Part shown: positions 43,424 to 52,226 of the stretch, piece after piece | Layout of the letters: every line of letters begins with the position of its first letter | Numbering within the stretch: the first letter of the stretch is position 1 | NCBI GenBank assembly: GCA_028704385.1 | Contig: JAQVLA010000002.1 | Coordinates: 124,001-188,000 of the forward strand | DNA length: 64,000 nt | Direction: 5' to 3' | From: Bacteroidales bacterium | GTDB taxonomy: Bacteria > Bacteroidota > Bacteroidia > Bacteroidales > F082 | Program-made: the position numbers and the translations under genes | The notes under the pieces: model-generated | The model's database searches: none | The model's input: only the letters and a program-made list of their open reading frames with translations | What the model was told of the DNA's origin: nothing

Positions 43424-44458
43424 ATGGCTACTTTTTTAGGAATAGATTATCCAACACTTTGGTTTTTAGTAGTGGGAGCATTGTTTTCGGGATATGCCAT
43501 TCTGGATGGTTTTGATCTGGGAGCAGGTGCCTGGCATTTGTTTTTCAAAAAAGAGGAGAGCCGGCGTATTGCCTTAAATGCAGTGGGACCTGTGTGGGAC
43601 GGCAATGAGGTGTGGCTGGTTATTGGCGGAGGTGCTTTGTTTGCTGGTTTTCCGGTGCTATATGCCTCGATGTTTTCAGCTATGTATATCCCTTTTATGC
43701 TTTTTTTGGCCGTATTGATTTTCAGGGCTGTTTCGATAGAATTCAGAAGTAAGGAGAAAATGAAATGGTGGCGGAACATATGGGACGTTTCCTATAGTGT
43801 GTCGAGCATTTTAATGGCGCTTTTGCTGGGTGTAGTGGTTGGTAATATTCTTTGGGGAGTTGAATTGGGACCCAACCATGATTTTACGGGGCATTGGCTC
43901 GACTTCCTTAATCCTTATGCTCTGCTAGTTGGCGTAACTACACTGGCTCTTTTTATGATGCATGGTGCGATTTATCTGGCCATGAAAACCGAAGGGAGGC
44001 TTTTTGCCAAAGTGAGAACCCTATTGAATCGATCTATCATTTTCTTTATTGTAACTTACAGTATTGTAACACTTTTCACACTGATATACCTGCCTCATCT
44101 TACGGATAGACTTCACGAAAACATTGCTTTATTTATGGTTCCTTTGCTGGCTTTTTTGAGTATCGCCAATGTACCAAGATTAGTAAGTAAAGGCAAATAC
44201 GTGATGGCGTTTATTTTTTCCTCACTGACAATGAGTTTTTTACTGATCCTGGTTGCATTGGAGCTTTATCCGGTGATAATAATGTCCACCGTTGATCCGG
44301 CTTTTGATATCACGGTGTACAATGCCGCGTCATCCGAAAATTCATTGCGTATCATGCTGAATATCACTGCTATTGGTGCTCCTTTAGTTATACTTTATAC
44401 TGTGTTTGTGTACAAAACTTTCTGGGGAAAAGTGAAGTTGGACGATACCAGTTATTAG
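43424..44458 (+). CDS. cydB: Cytochrome bd oxidase subunit II
   Basis: 344 residues, eight membrane helices. GYAILDGFDLGAGAWHLF near 23-40 and GPVWDGNEVWLVIGGGALFAGFP near 54-76 are the standard CydB marks. It pairs with cydA to reduce oxygen while oxidising quinol. No transporter genes (cydCD) follow. Confidence 0.95.
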   Translation: MATFLGIDYPTLWFLVVGALFSGYAILDGFDLGAGAWHLFFKKEESRRIALNAVGPVWDGNEVWLVIGGGALFAGFPVLYASMFSAMYIPFMLFLAVLIFRAVSIEFRSKEKMKWWRNIWDVSYSVSSILMALLLGVVVGNILWGVELGPNHDFTGHWLDFLNPYALLVGVTTLALFMMHGAIYLAMKTEGRLFAKVRTLLNRSIIFFIVTYSIVTLFTLIYLPHLTDRLHENIALFMVPLLAFLSIANVPRLVSKGKYVMAFIFSSLTMSFLLILVALELYPVIIMSTVDPAFDITVYNAASSENSLRIMLNITAIGAPLVILYTVFVYKTFWGKVKLDDTSY

Positions 44459-44523
44459 TCTTCATGACAGATAACAACAGTAGCTGCCCTTTTGTGCACA
44501 ATTCGATCTCTCAAGGAGTGTTA

Positions 44524-45585
44524 TTATACCACAACTTTGTATTTGGTTTCGGCGGGGAATACCCGCTTAAGCCATCCGGGTATCAGGAAAAATCCGATAA
44601 AGAGATAAGGATAATAGGTTATTAATCGCCATAGTAAAGCCAAAGGCACTGCCCAAACAAGATTAGGAATAAGGTCGCCCAGGAAATCTGAAAAAATGAA
44701 TTCGGCAATACCGCTGCCACCTGGTGTAGGACTTATCAACAATACTATCCACATCGTAAGCTGTCTGGCGAAGATAAGCAGATGATCAAACAAGTCCAAA
44801 TGGTTAAAGAAGAAGGCCATGAATATGAAATTTACAACCCAATAACGTCCTGTCCATGATAAAGCTGTTGAGAGAAATGCTTTGATCCAATAAGCAATAC
44901 TTTTTCCTTTGAGTGTATGTGAAGTGATGATTAGTTGATTGGCCAATTTACGCATACGCATTCTGAAACGTCTTAAAAAGGGTAGTAAAAAAATAAAGGA
45001 AAGTAACCACTTAAAGAAGTATGGGTTGAAAAATAATGTATAGGTCAAAATTAGTGTGTAAATCAAGATTATTCCATATCCAATAAACAAAGCCAGCTTA
45101 ACACCTGCGGCAAAATCAACATCTTCGGGAGGGAAAATCTGGTTACCAAAAAGAAAATACATTACGGGAACCATCAGGATAAAAAATACCTCATCCAAAA
45201 AGATGGCGGTTAATATCACCGCTGTGCTTTTCCCGGAGTTGATGCCTTCTTTGTACAATACAAAAATTGCCGGCCCTGTGCCTCCAACAACCGAAGGCGA
45301 AATCGCCGAGCTAAACTCCCACAGCATAATTACCTCAAAGGCTTGCTTCCAGCTTAACTCGCCATCAGTCAATACTTTAATTCGATACATATAAGCCAAA
45401 TCCCGAACCCCCATCATCAATAAGGCAATGGCCATCCAGAAAAATGAAGCAGATGTCCAATTGAAAAATGAAAAGGCTTCCTGATCAAAGTTGGTGTACA
45501 GCATCCACGAAGCTACACCCAGACCAATGAGAATAGGATAGATAATACGACCCGGACGTAAACTTTTTCGGATATCAGACATCAA
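44524..45585 (-). CDS. Flippase-like / LPG-synthase-TM family membrane protein
   Basis: 353 residues, about eight membrane helices. SPSVVGGTGPAIFVLYKEG and PTPGGSGIAEFIFSDFL are the family marks. Same superfamily as the protein at 6409-7419 but clearly diverged. Convergent with cydB and standing alone. Function is unknown; relatives transport or modify lipid-linked material. Confidence 0.8.
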   Translation of the reverse strand: MMSDIRKSLRPGRIIYPILIGLGVASWMLYTNFDQEAFSFFNWTSASFFWMAIALLMMGVRDLAYMYRIKVLTDGELSWKQAFEVIMLWEFSSAISPSVVGGTGPAIFVLYKEGINSGKSTAVILTAIFLDEVFFILMVPVMYFLFGNQIFPPEDVDFAAGVKLALFIGYGIILIYTLILTYTLFFNPYFFKWLLSFIFLLPFLRRFRMRMRKLANQLIITSHTLKGKSIAYWIKAFLSTALSWTGRYWVVNFIFMAFFFNHLDLFDHLLIFARQLTMWIVLLISPTPGGSGIAEFIFSDFLGDLIPNLVWAVPLALLWRLITYYPYLFIGFFLIPGWLKRVFPAETKYKVVV

Positions 45586-45711
45586 TCTGCTTTTTGCAAA
45601 ATTACGAATTCCCTGATCTTGGCTAACACTAAATCAAACTTTGATAACCATATTGTTGAACAATAGCAAGAAATATTCACGCCAAAATGACATGTAAATT
45701 TATTTTAAAAT

Positions 45712-45722
45712 GCCATAATGGC
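45712..45722. promoter_or_regulatory. Palindrome GCCATAATGGC upstream of hsp20
   Basis: GCCAT-A-ATGGC is a perfect odd-centred palindrome about 105 bp before the hsp20 ATG. It could be an operator; no known site matches it well. Confidence 0.3.
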
Positions 45723-45810
45723 TTGTTTATACTGTTTTTGAGCAGTTTTTAGGCATGGTATAAGTTTTGACTAATGCAGGATGTAATCAATTTTTGAAAA
45801 TAACTTAAAT

Positions 45811-45819
45811 AAAGGAGGA
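45811..45819 (+). promoter_or_regulatory. Strong Shine-Dalgarno for hsp20
   Basis: AAAGGAGGA lies 6 bp before the ATG at 45826 and is close to a full match to the anti-SD of 16S rRNA. Most genes here have no such site. Confidence 0.85.
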
Positions 45820-45825
45820 TACAAC

Positions 45826-46257
45826 ATGAACTTAATCAGATTTAATCAGCATCCGGTGAGCCTGCTCAGCGAATTAATGGAAGACTTTGACCGTAATTTG
45901 TTTAGCCGTGAGAATAGTCGTCAACTAATGACTCCGGCAGTGAATATCCGCGAAAACGAAGAGGGTTTTATATTGGAAATGGCTGCTCCTGGAATGCAGA
46001 AAAGCGATTTCAAAATTAACCTCGACAACAATGTATTAACACTTTCTTCAGAAAAACTGGAAGAAAAAGAAGAAAGTAATGAAAAATACAGCAGAAGAGA
46101 GTTTAACTATGGCAGCTTTACACGCAGTTTTAGCCTGCCAAAGACCATCAATCTGGATAAAATAAAAGCAGATTACAAAGATGGCATTCTTTCCGTAAAC
46201 CTTCCAAAGCGTGAAGAGGCTAAGGTAGCGTTAAACAGGCAGATTGAGGTAGCCTAA
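45826..46257 (+). CDS. Small heat-shock protein, Hsp20/alpha-crystallin
   Basis: 143 residues. The alpha-crystallin domain runs from about residue 36 to 132, with FILEMAAPGMQKSDFKINLD, FNYGSFTRSFSLP and KADYKDGILSVNLPK. The C-terminus RQIEVA provides the IxV-type tail motif that links oligomers. ATP-independent holdase chaperone in the cytoplasm. A strong Shine-Dalgarno precedes it and a terminator follows, so it is a single-gene unit. Confidence 0.93.
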   Translation: MNLIRFNQHPVSLLSELMEDFDRNLFSRENSRQLMTPAVNIRENEEGFILEMAAPGMQKSDFKINLDNNVLTLSSEKLEEKEESNEKYSRREFNYGSFTRSFSLPKTINLDKIKADYKDGILSVNLPKREEAKVALNRQIEVA

Positions 46258-46279
46258 TCGCTGATGTGAAATTATAAAG

Positions 46280-46310
46280 AAAGCGTAGCATTTTGTTACG
46301 CTTTTTTTTT
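46280..46310 (+). terminator. Rho-independent terminator after hsp20
   Basis: AAAGCGTA (46280-46287) pairs with TACGCTTT (46297-46304) over a nine-base loop, with T's continuing to 46310. It starts 22 bp after the stop codon. Confidence 0.88.
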
Positions 46311-46412
46311 GGACAAAAATTGGTCGAAAATGCTTGTTTTGCCCGCCAAATAAGGAAAAAATAGAGGAATCTTAAAATATTTTTTTATGACTTAGCTTGA
46401 GAATTTATTGAA

Positions 46413-47164
46413 ATGAATCGAGTTATATCCAACCTCTTTTTCAGCTTGTTTTTGTATTGTTATCCGCTTGCAGCTCAGGATTCTGAGCAAGATTTTTATG
46501 ATGCCATCAACAAGGCAGAATCAGTTGAAACCGCTGTAACGCTGATAAAAACGCAAACGCCTGATCTGGTATTGCTTGATATTGAATTAGCAGATGGATC
46601 AGGTTTTGAAATTCTGCAAAAGCTTCAACCTTATAGTTTTAAGGTTGTTTTTATTACCGGATTTGATGCTTTCACCATTCAGGCTTTTAAGTATAGTGCT
46701 CTTATTATTTACTGAAGCCGGTTAACCAAAACGACTTTAAACAGGCCATTGGCCGTGCAATTGCGCTAATTGAAAACAACGAAAGTACAAATCCGCAATT
46801 GGAAGTGCTGATGCAGGTGATAAACCAACAAATGCATCATAAAAAGTTGGTGCTAAAAACATCCGAATCAATGCATATCGTTGAGATTGATAAAATCTAT
46901 TTTTGCAAAAGCGATAACAGCTATACCACTTTTTACTTTGAAAACGATCCGAAGATATTGGTTTCGAAAAGCCTTAAGGAATATGAAAGTTTGTTGGCTC
47001 ACCACGGTTTTTTCAGGGCGCATCAGTCGTATTTGGTAAACCTGAACCATGTGAGTAAGGTTGATAAAAGTGATGGCGGATTTCTTGTGATGAATAATAA
47101 GCATGAAATTCCTATCTTTTCAAGGCAGATGAAAAGCCTCGTAAATATGCTGGAACAATTATAA
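46413..47164 (+). pseudogene. Fused and frameshifted LytTR response regulator, remnant
   Basis: The first 30 codons encode a signal peptide (ISNLFFSLFLYCYPLAAQ) followed by DSEQDFYD, as at the start of a secreted-sensor kinase. They then run straight into the middle of a receiver domain (AESVETAVTLIKTQTPDLVL, LLDIELADGSGFEILQKL), which has lost its first 30-40 residues. The frame then breaks at about 46700: CTTATTATTTACTGAAG lacks one base compared with the expected CTT-GAT-TAT-TTA-CTG-AAG (DYLLKP). The second frame continues through KPVNQNDFKQAIGRAIA into an intact LytTR domain (SYTTFYFENDPKILVSKSLK, FFRAHQSYLVNLNHV) to 47164. It is non-functional as one protein; the LytTR part alone might be translated from 46799. 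Confidence 0.8.
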
Positions 47165-47266
47165 TCTCTTTCGTCATTTTTGTTGCGTTTTCAAACTCAG
47201 TTTGAGCGAATTCAAATTCATTAAATTTCCCGGGAGATAGCATTTTACCTTTACGGAAAAACGAAA

Positions 47267-47448
47267 ATGCTTAACGATCATCGTATTGTGCTTCATACAA
47301 TAGATGCCATTCATCTGGTTCAATCCAGCGATATTTTGTTTTGTAAATGCGATAACAGTTCTACCGCTTTTAATCTCATTAATGGGGCTACCATTGTCGT
47401 TTCGCGGGGTATTAAGGAATTTGAACTGCAATTGGCCGATTCGGGTTT
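47267..47448 (+). pseudogene. Truncated second LytTR domain
   Basis: From ATG 47267 the sequence reads RIVLHTIDAIHLVQSSDILF then CKCDNSSTAFNL and VVSRGIKEFELQLADSGF, the first two-thirds of a LytTR DNA-binding domain aligned with the one ending at 47164. It stops being homologous after DSGF, where RxHxSYLVN should follow, and runs out of frame to a stop at 47467. The cut coincides with the start of a barrel fragment in another frame. Confidence 0.75.
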
Positions 47449-47679
47449 TATGCCATTGGCGGATTAAACATGACCTTCTGGAAAATCAGTTATGATGATG
47501 TGTACGACGACGTTTGGGGTGGTTCATGGGATGCCAACGGCTCCGATATAGGTGTCAATCTTGGACTTGGCCTGGATGTACCGCTCTCCGAAAAAGTTGC
47601 CTTAGCTCCCGAAGTACGTTACACATTGGGTGGCGCAAACTTTTTCCGTGCAGCTGTTAAACTGATGTACGCGTTTTAG
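47449..47679 (+). pseudogene. C-terminal fragment of an outer-membrane beta-barrel protein
   Basis: In the frame YAIGGLNMTFWKISYDD the segment encodes alternating strands typical of a small OmpW/PorT-like barrel, ending in FFRAAVKLMYAF with a terminal aromatic residue as outer-membrane proteins have. It has no start or signal peptide of its own and directly abuts the broken LytTR domain, so it is the last 75 or so residues of a lost gene. A terminator follows. Confidence 0.7.
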
Positions 47680-47714
47680 GCAACCAATAATTTTTCTCAT
47701 AAATAATGCCTTCA

Positions 47715-47739
47715 GCCCTTTGGTTGAGGGCGTTTTTTT
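47715..47739 (+). terminator. Terminator after the barrel fragment
   Basis: GCCCT (47715-47719) pairs with AGGGC (47727-47731), and a T run lies at 47733-47739. The stem is short but GC-rich. It is probably the old terminator of the barrel gene. Confidence 0.6.
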
Positions 47740-47818
47740 ATGTCATATCAAAAAATGAATTATATTTGATAAGGTTTTACGATTACCCCAAATTTTATAA
47801 GTTCACTAGTTTCTAATC

Positions 47819-49576
47819 ATGATTTTTAGAAAGTTAATAGAATTGAAATCTTCTTTGAAAGTAAAAGAGAAGTATTTGTTCATTATTTTCTTGATCCTCA
47901 ACCTTCTTCCGCTTTACTTCACGCAGTACATTGGCTCGCTGGATGGCCCAAAGCATCTACAAATTGCCAATATCATGGTTGAATTATGGAAAGGGAATGA
48001 GTTGTTTCAGTCTTATTTCGAGTTTAGCGCACCCTATGTAGGAAATGTATCAGGGCATTATTTGCTGGCTCTTTTCAGGTTGTTTTTGCCAGCCTGGATG
48101 TCAGAGAAATTAGTACTTTCATTATATGTTATTCTTCTTGCTACTGGCTTTCGGTATCTTGTAAAGGGTGTTAGTAAAACCATAAACTATAGTTATTTCC
48201 TGATTTTCCCATTCACTTATACTTTTCTCTTTATGCTGGGCTTTTATAACTATAGTCTTGCTTTTGGGTTTATGTTTTTTGCTTTGGGGTATTTTGTCCG
48301 ACATCATACTAATTTGAACTGGAAAAAAATTCTAATTCTTTCTTTCTTAGTACTTCTAACATATTACTCGCATATTTTTGTGTATGGGTTTTTGTTGTTT
48401 TCCTTAGGTGTTTTATATATCAAGAATCAGCTTGTAAGCCATGAAGAAAATGCTAGTTTTAAATACAAATCTGTTGCTTCTGATTTTATACGATTATTCC
48501 TGGCAGCCTTTCCTTCATTGATTTTGGCTGGTTTTTATGTTAATTTGATATTACAATATCCAACAGGTGATTCTGAAGGAATACTTATTGAAAGATGGGA
48601 ATTTTTGAAGCAAATGAAAATCCTTGTAGGTTTTATCGGCGAATTTGAAATACCTTATACCAGTATGATATTTTGGTTGATTATGGGACTTTTAGGATTA
48701 AATATTGGGCTCATTCTATTAAATGTCACTGGGTTTAAGAAAGATAGAAATGATTTTAATTTTCAGAATGATATAGTTTGGGGAGTTATAGTTGTGGTAC
48801 TTTTTTTCCTATACTTTTTAATGCCAAATAATCTGAACGCTGCTGGTAATGTGCTTAACCGATTATTGATAATTGCACTATATTTCCTGATAGTTTGGTT
48901 AAGCGTCAGAAAGATTCCTCAAATAATAAATATTTTTATGTTGTTGTTCTTGCTATTTTATGGCATATCGCTTTACGGCCGACAGATTGTACAAAGACAG
49001 CATTATGATGAAGTTATAAAAGAGATAAAACAGGTTGAATCGAATCTTCCGGGTAATTGCACTTTTTTAAGTAAGAATTACTACAAAGGGTGGGTATCCT
49101 ATCATTTTCAGACCTACATCGGAACGGATAAGCCTATTGTAAACGTTTATAGCCAGGCGATATCACCCTTATTTGCTGTTAAATGGAGCGAGAACAGGCC
49201 GCTAACTTATGTAGGATGTGAGTCTGCACATGTTTACACAGCGGTTTTTACAGCTACCTCTGCAACCAAGACTATGAATACTGAGTTTATCACAGTAGTT
49301 GGAAAAGAGGATTTCTTTAATGAAAGCGAGGGCAATCCTTTGATGCAAGTAATTGAACTGTATTATACAGAACGGCAGGATTTGTCAAATGATCTTGTTG
49401 TAGTTTACGAACTGAACATTCAGGATAGAGTGGATTCAATTAGGTTGAGTATTAATAATAATCAGGAGGTAATAAACAAATTGGAATCACAGTCGTTAGA
49501 GAATGGAGTGCCGCTTGAAGAGTTGATAACAAGACAAGCATTATATCATTTTAAAACCATTAATGATTCACAATAA
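47819..49576 (+). CDS. Polytopic GT-C-like membrane protein, unassigned
   Basis: 585 residues, 10-12 helices and a C-terminal soluble part of about 180 residues. The first outer loop has SLDGPKHLQIANIM, with acidic and basic residues in the place where GT-C glycosyltransferases keep their catalytic Asp. I do not see a diagnostic motif. The GT2 and the next membrane protein, on the opposite strand, may belong to the same glycan pathway. Codon use is AT-rich. Confidence 0.5.
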   Translation: MIFRKLIELKSSLKVKEKYLFIIFLILNLLPLYFTQYIGSLDGPKHLQIANIMVELWKGNELFQSYFEFSAPYVGNVSGHYLLALFRLFLPAWMSEKLVLSLYVILLATGFRYLVKGVSKTINYSYFLIFPFTYTFLFMLGFYNYSLAFGFMFFALGYFVRHHTNLNWKKILILSFLVLLTYYSHIFVYGFLLFSLGVLYIKNQLVSHEENASFKYKSVASDFIRLFLAAFPSLILAGFYVNLILQYPTGDSEGILIERWEFLKQMKILVGFIGEFEIPYTSMIFWLIMGLLGLNIGLILLNVTGFKKDRNDFNFQNDIVWGVIVVVLFFLYFLMPNNLNAAGNVLNRLLIIALYFLIVWLSVRKIPQIINIFMLLFLLFYGISLYGRQIVQRQHYDEVIKEIKQVESNLPGNCTFLSKNYYKGWVSYHFQTYIGTDKPIVNVYSQAISPLFAVKWSENRPLTYVGCESAHVYTAVFTATSATKTMNTEFITVVGKEDFFNESEGNPLMQVIELYYTERQDLSNDLVVVYELNIQDRVDSIRLSINNNQEVINKLESQSLENGVPLEELITRQALYHFKTINDSQ

Positions 49577-49604
49577 TCCTATATTAGGTAGCGAGTAAAT
49601 ATTT

Positions 49605-50327
49605 TCATTTTCTATCAAAAATATTATACTTCAGCACACACCATATCGCTCTGAAGCCGTCTTGCCAGTTGATTTTTTTGCCTTCGGCATAGGTTCGTCC
49701 ATAATAGGAAATCCCAACTTCGTATATCCGTATGTTTTTGATGCGTGAAATTTTAGCCGTTACTTCTGGTTCAAAGCCAAAACGATTTTCTTTTAGTGTG
49801 ATTGATTGCAGAATCTCGCGTTTAAAAAGTTTATAGCCCGATTCCATATCTGTGAGGTTCAGGTTGGTGAATATATTGGAAACCGAAGTTAGAAATTTAT
49901 TTCCTATCGAATGCCAGAAAAATAAAATCCGATGTGGATTGCCTCCAATAAAACGTGAACCATAAACCACATCAGCCATGCCATCCAGCACCGGAGCCAG
50001 CAGTTTGGGATATTCGCGGGGATCATATTCATAATCCGCATCCTGAATTAGAATATAATCACCTTCGGCTGCTTCAATCCCTTTTCTAATGGCAAACCCT
50101 TTTCCACGATTGGGTTGTGAAGCAATGCTAACAAGGTGAACTTCAGGATTACGTTTATGCCATGCTGCTACACAGTTCAGGGTTTCATCTTTGGAGGCAT
50201 CATCCACCACAACCAGCTGTGTACTGATATTATTGAAAGTGATGCTTTTCAGAATTTTATCCAGCACATCTTCAATGGTTCTGGCTTCGTTGTAGGCTGG
50301 TATAATTAAACTTAGGGTAGTTTTCAT
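49605..50327 (-). CDS. Family 2 glycosyltransferase, polyprenyl-phosphate sugar synthase type
   Basis: 240 residues, cytoplasmic. LSLIIPAYNEARTIEDVL at the N-terminus, VVDDASKDET (about 39-48) and the metal motif DADYEYDPREYPK, then VYGSRFIGG. This is the DPM1/ArnC-like arrangement without membrane helices. It probably makes a polyprenyl-phosphate sugar for the membrane proteins beside it. The upstream membrane-protein gene is 18 bp away on the same strand, so they are co-transcribed. Confidence 0.88.
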   Translation of the reverse strand: MKTTLSLIIPAYNEARTIEDVLDKILKSITFNNISTQLVVVDDASKDETLNCVAAWHKRNPEVHLVSIASQPNRGKGFAIRKGIEAAEGDYILIQDADYEYDPREYPKLLAPVLDGMADVVYGSRFIGGNPHRILFFWHSIGNKFLTSVSNIFTNLNLTDMESGYKLFKREILQSITLKENRFGFEPEVTAKISRIKNIRIYEVGISYYGRTYAEGKKINWQDGFRAIWCVLKYNIFDRK

Positions 50328-50345
50328 TTTTAGTTTAATAAATAT

Positions 50346-52184
50346 TTATTCTTTAGGCTCAAAAACTTTTACTTTAAAATCATCAATATAAATATGTTTT
50401 TGGCTTCTGTTCCAAATGTAAGTTTGAAATTGATCCTTCTCCGTCGTAGGTTCAGGAGACAGGTAGTCGATGGATAAAAATTGCCATTCACCATCTTGTG
50501 TTGTTTTAAGTGGAAATGTTCGGTATTTGTATGTTTGTCCTCTGCTTGATCTTCTGGGGCCGTTGTATGTGTATGTACAGACTAAGAGCGCATCACCTTT
50601 ATTGATAGGTTCATCGCTTTTAAATTTCAAACTAACCCTCGCCCAATAGTGGGTTTTATCCGTAATTTCTTGATGAGCAATTTTTAAGTCCTTGCTAAAT
50701 TGAATTTTATCATTCACAAGAAATACATAATTTGTTGAATCTTTGGGATCAACAAAATTTCGGGTGTCTTGAAAATCATAGTTCACCAAAACTTTTGATT
50801 GATACATACTTGTATCCGGAATTTTGTTTCCGGTATGGTCGTCAAGGTAATGATCCAGTCTGAGATATTTTTTTAGATCAGGGTTGATTTCTTTTTTGCC
50901 AAAAACTTTGAAGTAATATTCCTTTGTCATTTTGGAGCTGTCGATGATGCCCATCATAATCTGCCATCCTTGTATTGCACTTAACCAAATAAAGAAAGCT
51001 AAGAATGCTGTGGCAATTGTTTTAACAGGCCATTTTTGCTTCAGAATGAGGCTGATAAAAGCTGCCAACGGCAAAGCAAGCAGAGCATAGGATTGGATAA
51101 AAGCCCGCCAGCCATAGCTGATCAGGCTGGTGAAGGAGGCAATAAGCAACAAGTTGAAGAAAAAATGAACTAATAAAGGCGTTACAAAGACTTTTTGCTT
51201 GCGCCATACTGGAATAAAACCAATTAAGGCAAAAGACATTAAGGGTGCATAAATCAGCCATCCTTTTCTGAAACTGAATAAAACCCAGGCAAATCTTGGA
51301 TTAGTGAAATCCAATCCCGATTGCGGGTCAGTATAGGTGCTGTAAATAAAATTCCCTGTATAGGTGTAGAAATAAAGTAATTGGGGCAAGCCTGCCAAAA
51401 AGGTAAAAAATACTAGGATCAATAACTGATCAATATGTGTCCTGATTAATAATATTTTATTTTTGAGGCTTTTACTGTCATAAACATTCCATAACAAGGG
51501 GATAAATACCGCAACGATATCACTTGGCCGGCTTACGATGATCAATCCAAGTAACAAACCAATGGCGATGGCAAATCTTTTTTTCTGTTCTTCGTGCCAG
51601 CGGATGGTAAACCACAACAACATGGCATAAAAGCTCAATAAAATTGTGTGTGGAGCTCCGGCATCAAAAGTGGACCAAAAAACTAAATTTGTCCCCAGAT
51701 AAAGGGCAATCAACGTCCAGCTGGTGGTTGTATCATCGAAATATTTCAATAGCACTTTGCGCGTAAATATCAAACCGATAATCACATAAAACCAGGCAGC
51801 AATCATCATGGCTAGCTGATAGGGATATGAAAATCCGTCAGCCGGATACTGGCTTAAACTAGCCATGAAGTGTCCTAAAAAGAAAAATGGTGAAAGCAAG
51901 ATTGCAATTCCATTAAAAAAACGGATGATATTGTATTGTCCTTCCTTTTGCAGCTGATAAAAAGTGGGTGTGTTATTGTAGGTTTCATTGATTTTTTCGA
52001 GCCAGCTCATATCACTTATAGCCGGATCATTATAGATAAATGTTGCCGGTAAATGAAGGTAGAGACCAAAATAATCAAAGCTCAGCAAATTGTTCTGCTG
52101 ATAACCAAATTTCAATAGACCAAGTAGCAGTACAAGTCCCCAAACAATAATTAGTGATTTTTTATTTGATCTACGTCCCACCAT
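50346..52184 (-). CDS. GT-C-like membrane glycosyltransferase with extracytoplasmic beta-domain
   Basis: 612 residues. About 11 helices to residue 430, then a soluble region of about 180 residues (VLVNYDFQDTRNFVDPKD, KIAHQEITDKTHYWARVSLK, HIYIDDFKVKVFEP) that looks like a carbohydrate-binding beta-sandwich. Extended loop 1 has NNLLSFDYFGLYLHLPATF, where the acidic residue may be catalytic. Paired with the GT2 that follows 18 bp on, consistent with use of its polyprenyl-phosphate product. Precise activity unknown. Confidence 0.6.
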   Translation of the reverse strand: MVGRRSNKKSLIIVWGLVLLLGLLKFGYQQNNLLSFDYFGLYLHLPATFIYNDPAISDMSWLEKINETYNNTPTFYQLQKEGQYNIIRFFNGIAILLSPFFFLGHFMASLSQYPADGFSYPYQLAMMIAAWFYVIIGLIFTRKVLLKYFDDTTTSWTLIALYLGTNLVFWSTFDAGAPHTILLSFYAMLLWFTIRWHEEQKKRFAIAIGLLLGLIIVSRPSDIVAVFIPLLWNVYDSKSLKNKILLIRTHIDQLLILVFFTFLAGLPQLLYFYTYTGNFIYSTYTDPQSGLDFTNPRFAWVLFSFRKGWLIYAPLMSFALIGFIPVWRKQKVFVTPLLVHFFFNLLLIASFTSLISYGWRAFIQSYALLALPLAAFISLILKQKWPVKTIATAFLAFFIWLSAIQGWQIMMGIIDSSKMTKEYYFKVFGKKEINPDLKKYLRLDHYLDDHTGNKIPDTSMYQSKVLVNYDFQDTRNFVDPKDSTNYVFLVNDKIQFSKDLKIAHQEITDKTHYWARVSLKFKSDEPINKGDALLVCTYTYNGPRRSSRGQTYKYRTFPLKTTQDGEWQFLSIDYLSPEPTTEKDQFQTYIWNRSQKHIYIDDFKVKVFEPKE

Positions 52185-52226
52185 TTAAAAGTATTTGTGT
52201 TGATTTATTTATGAGCACGCAAAGTA

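Noticed and set aside
44459-44523. A cydX-type short gene after cydB
   Set aside because: The 65-bp gap contains no reading frame with a hydrophobic segment.
45719-45740. Sigma-54 promoter upstream of hsp20 (TGGC...)
   Set aside because: The GC of the -12 element is missing at the required distance; the sequence there reads CT.
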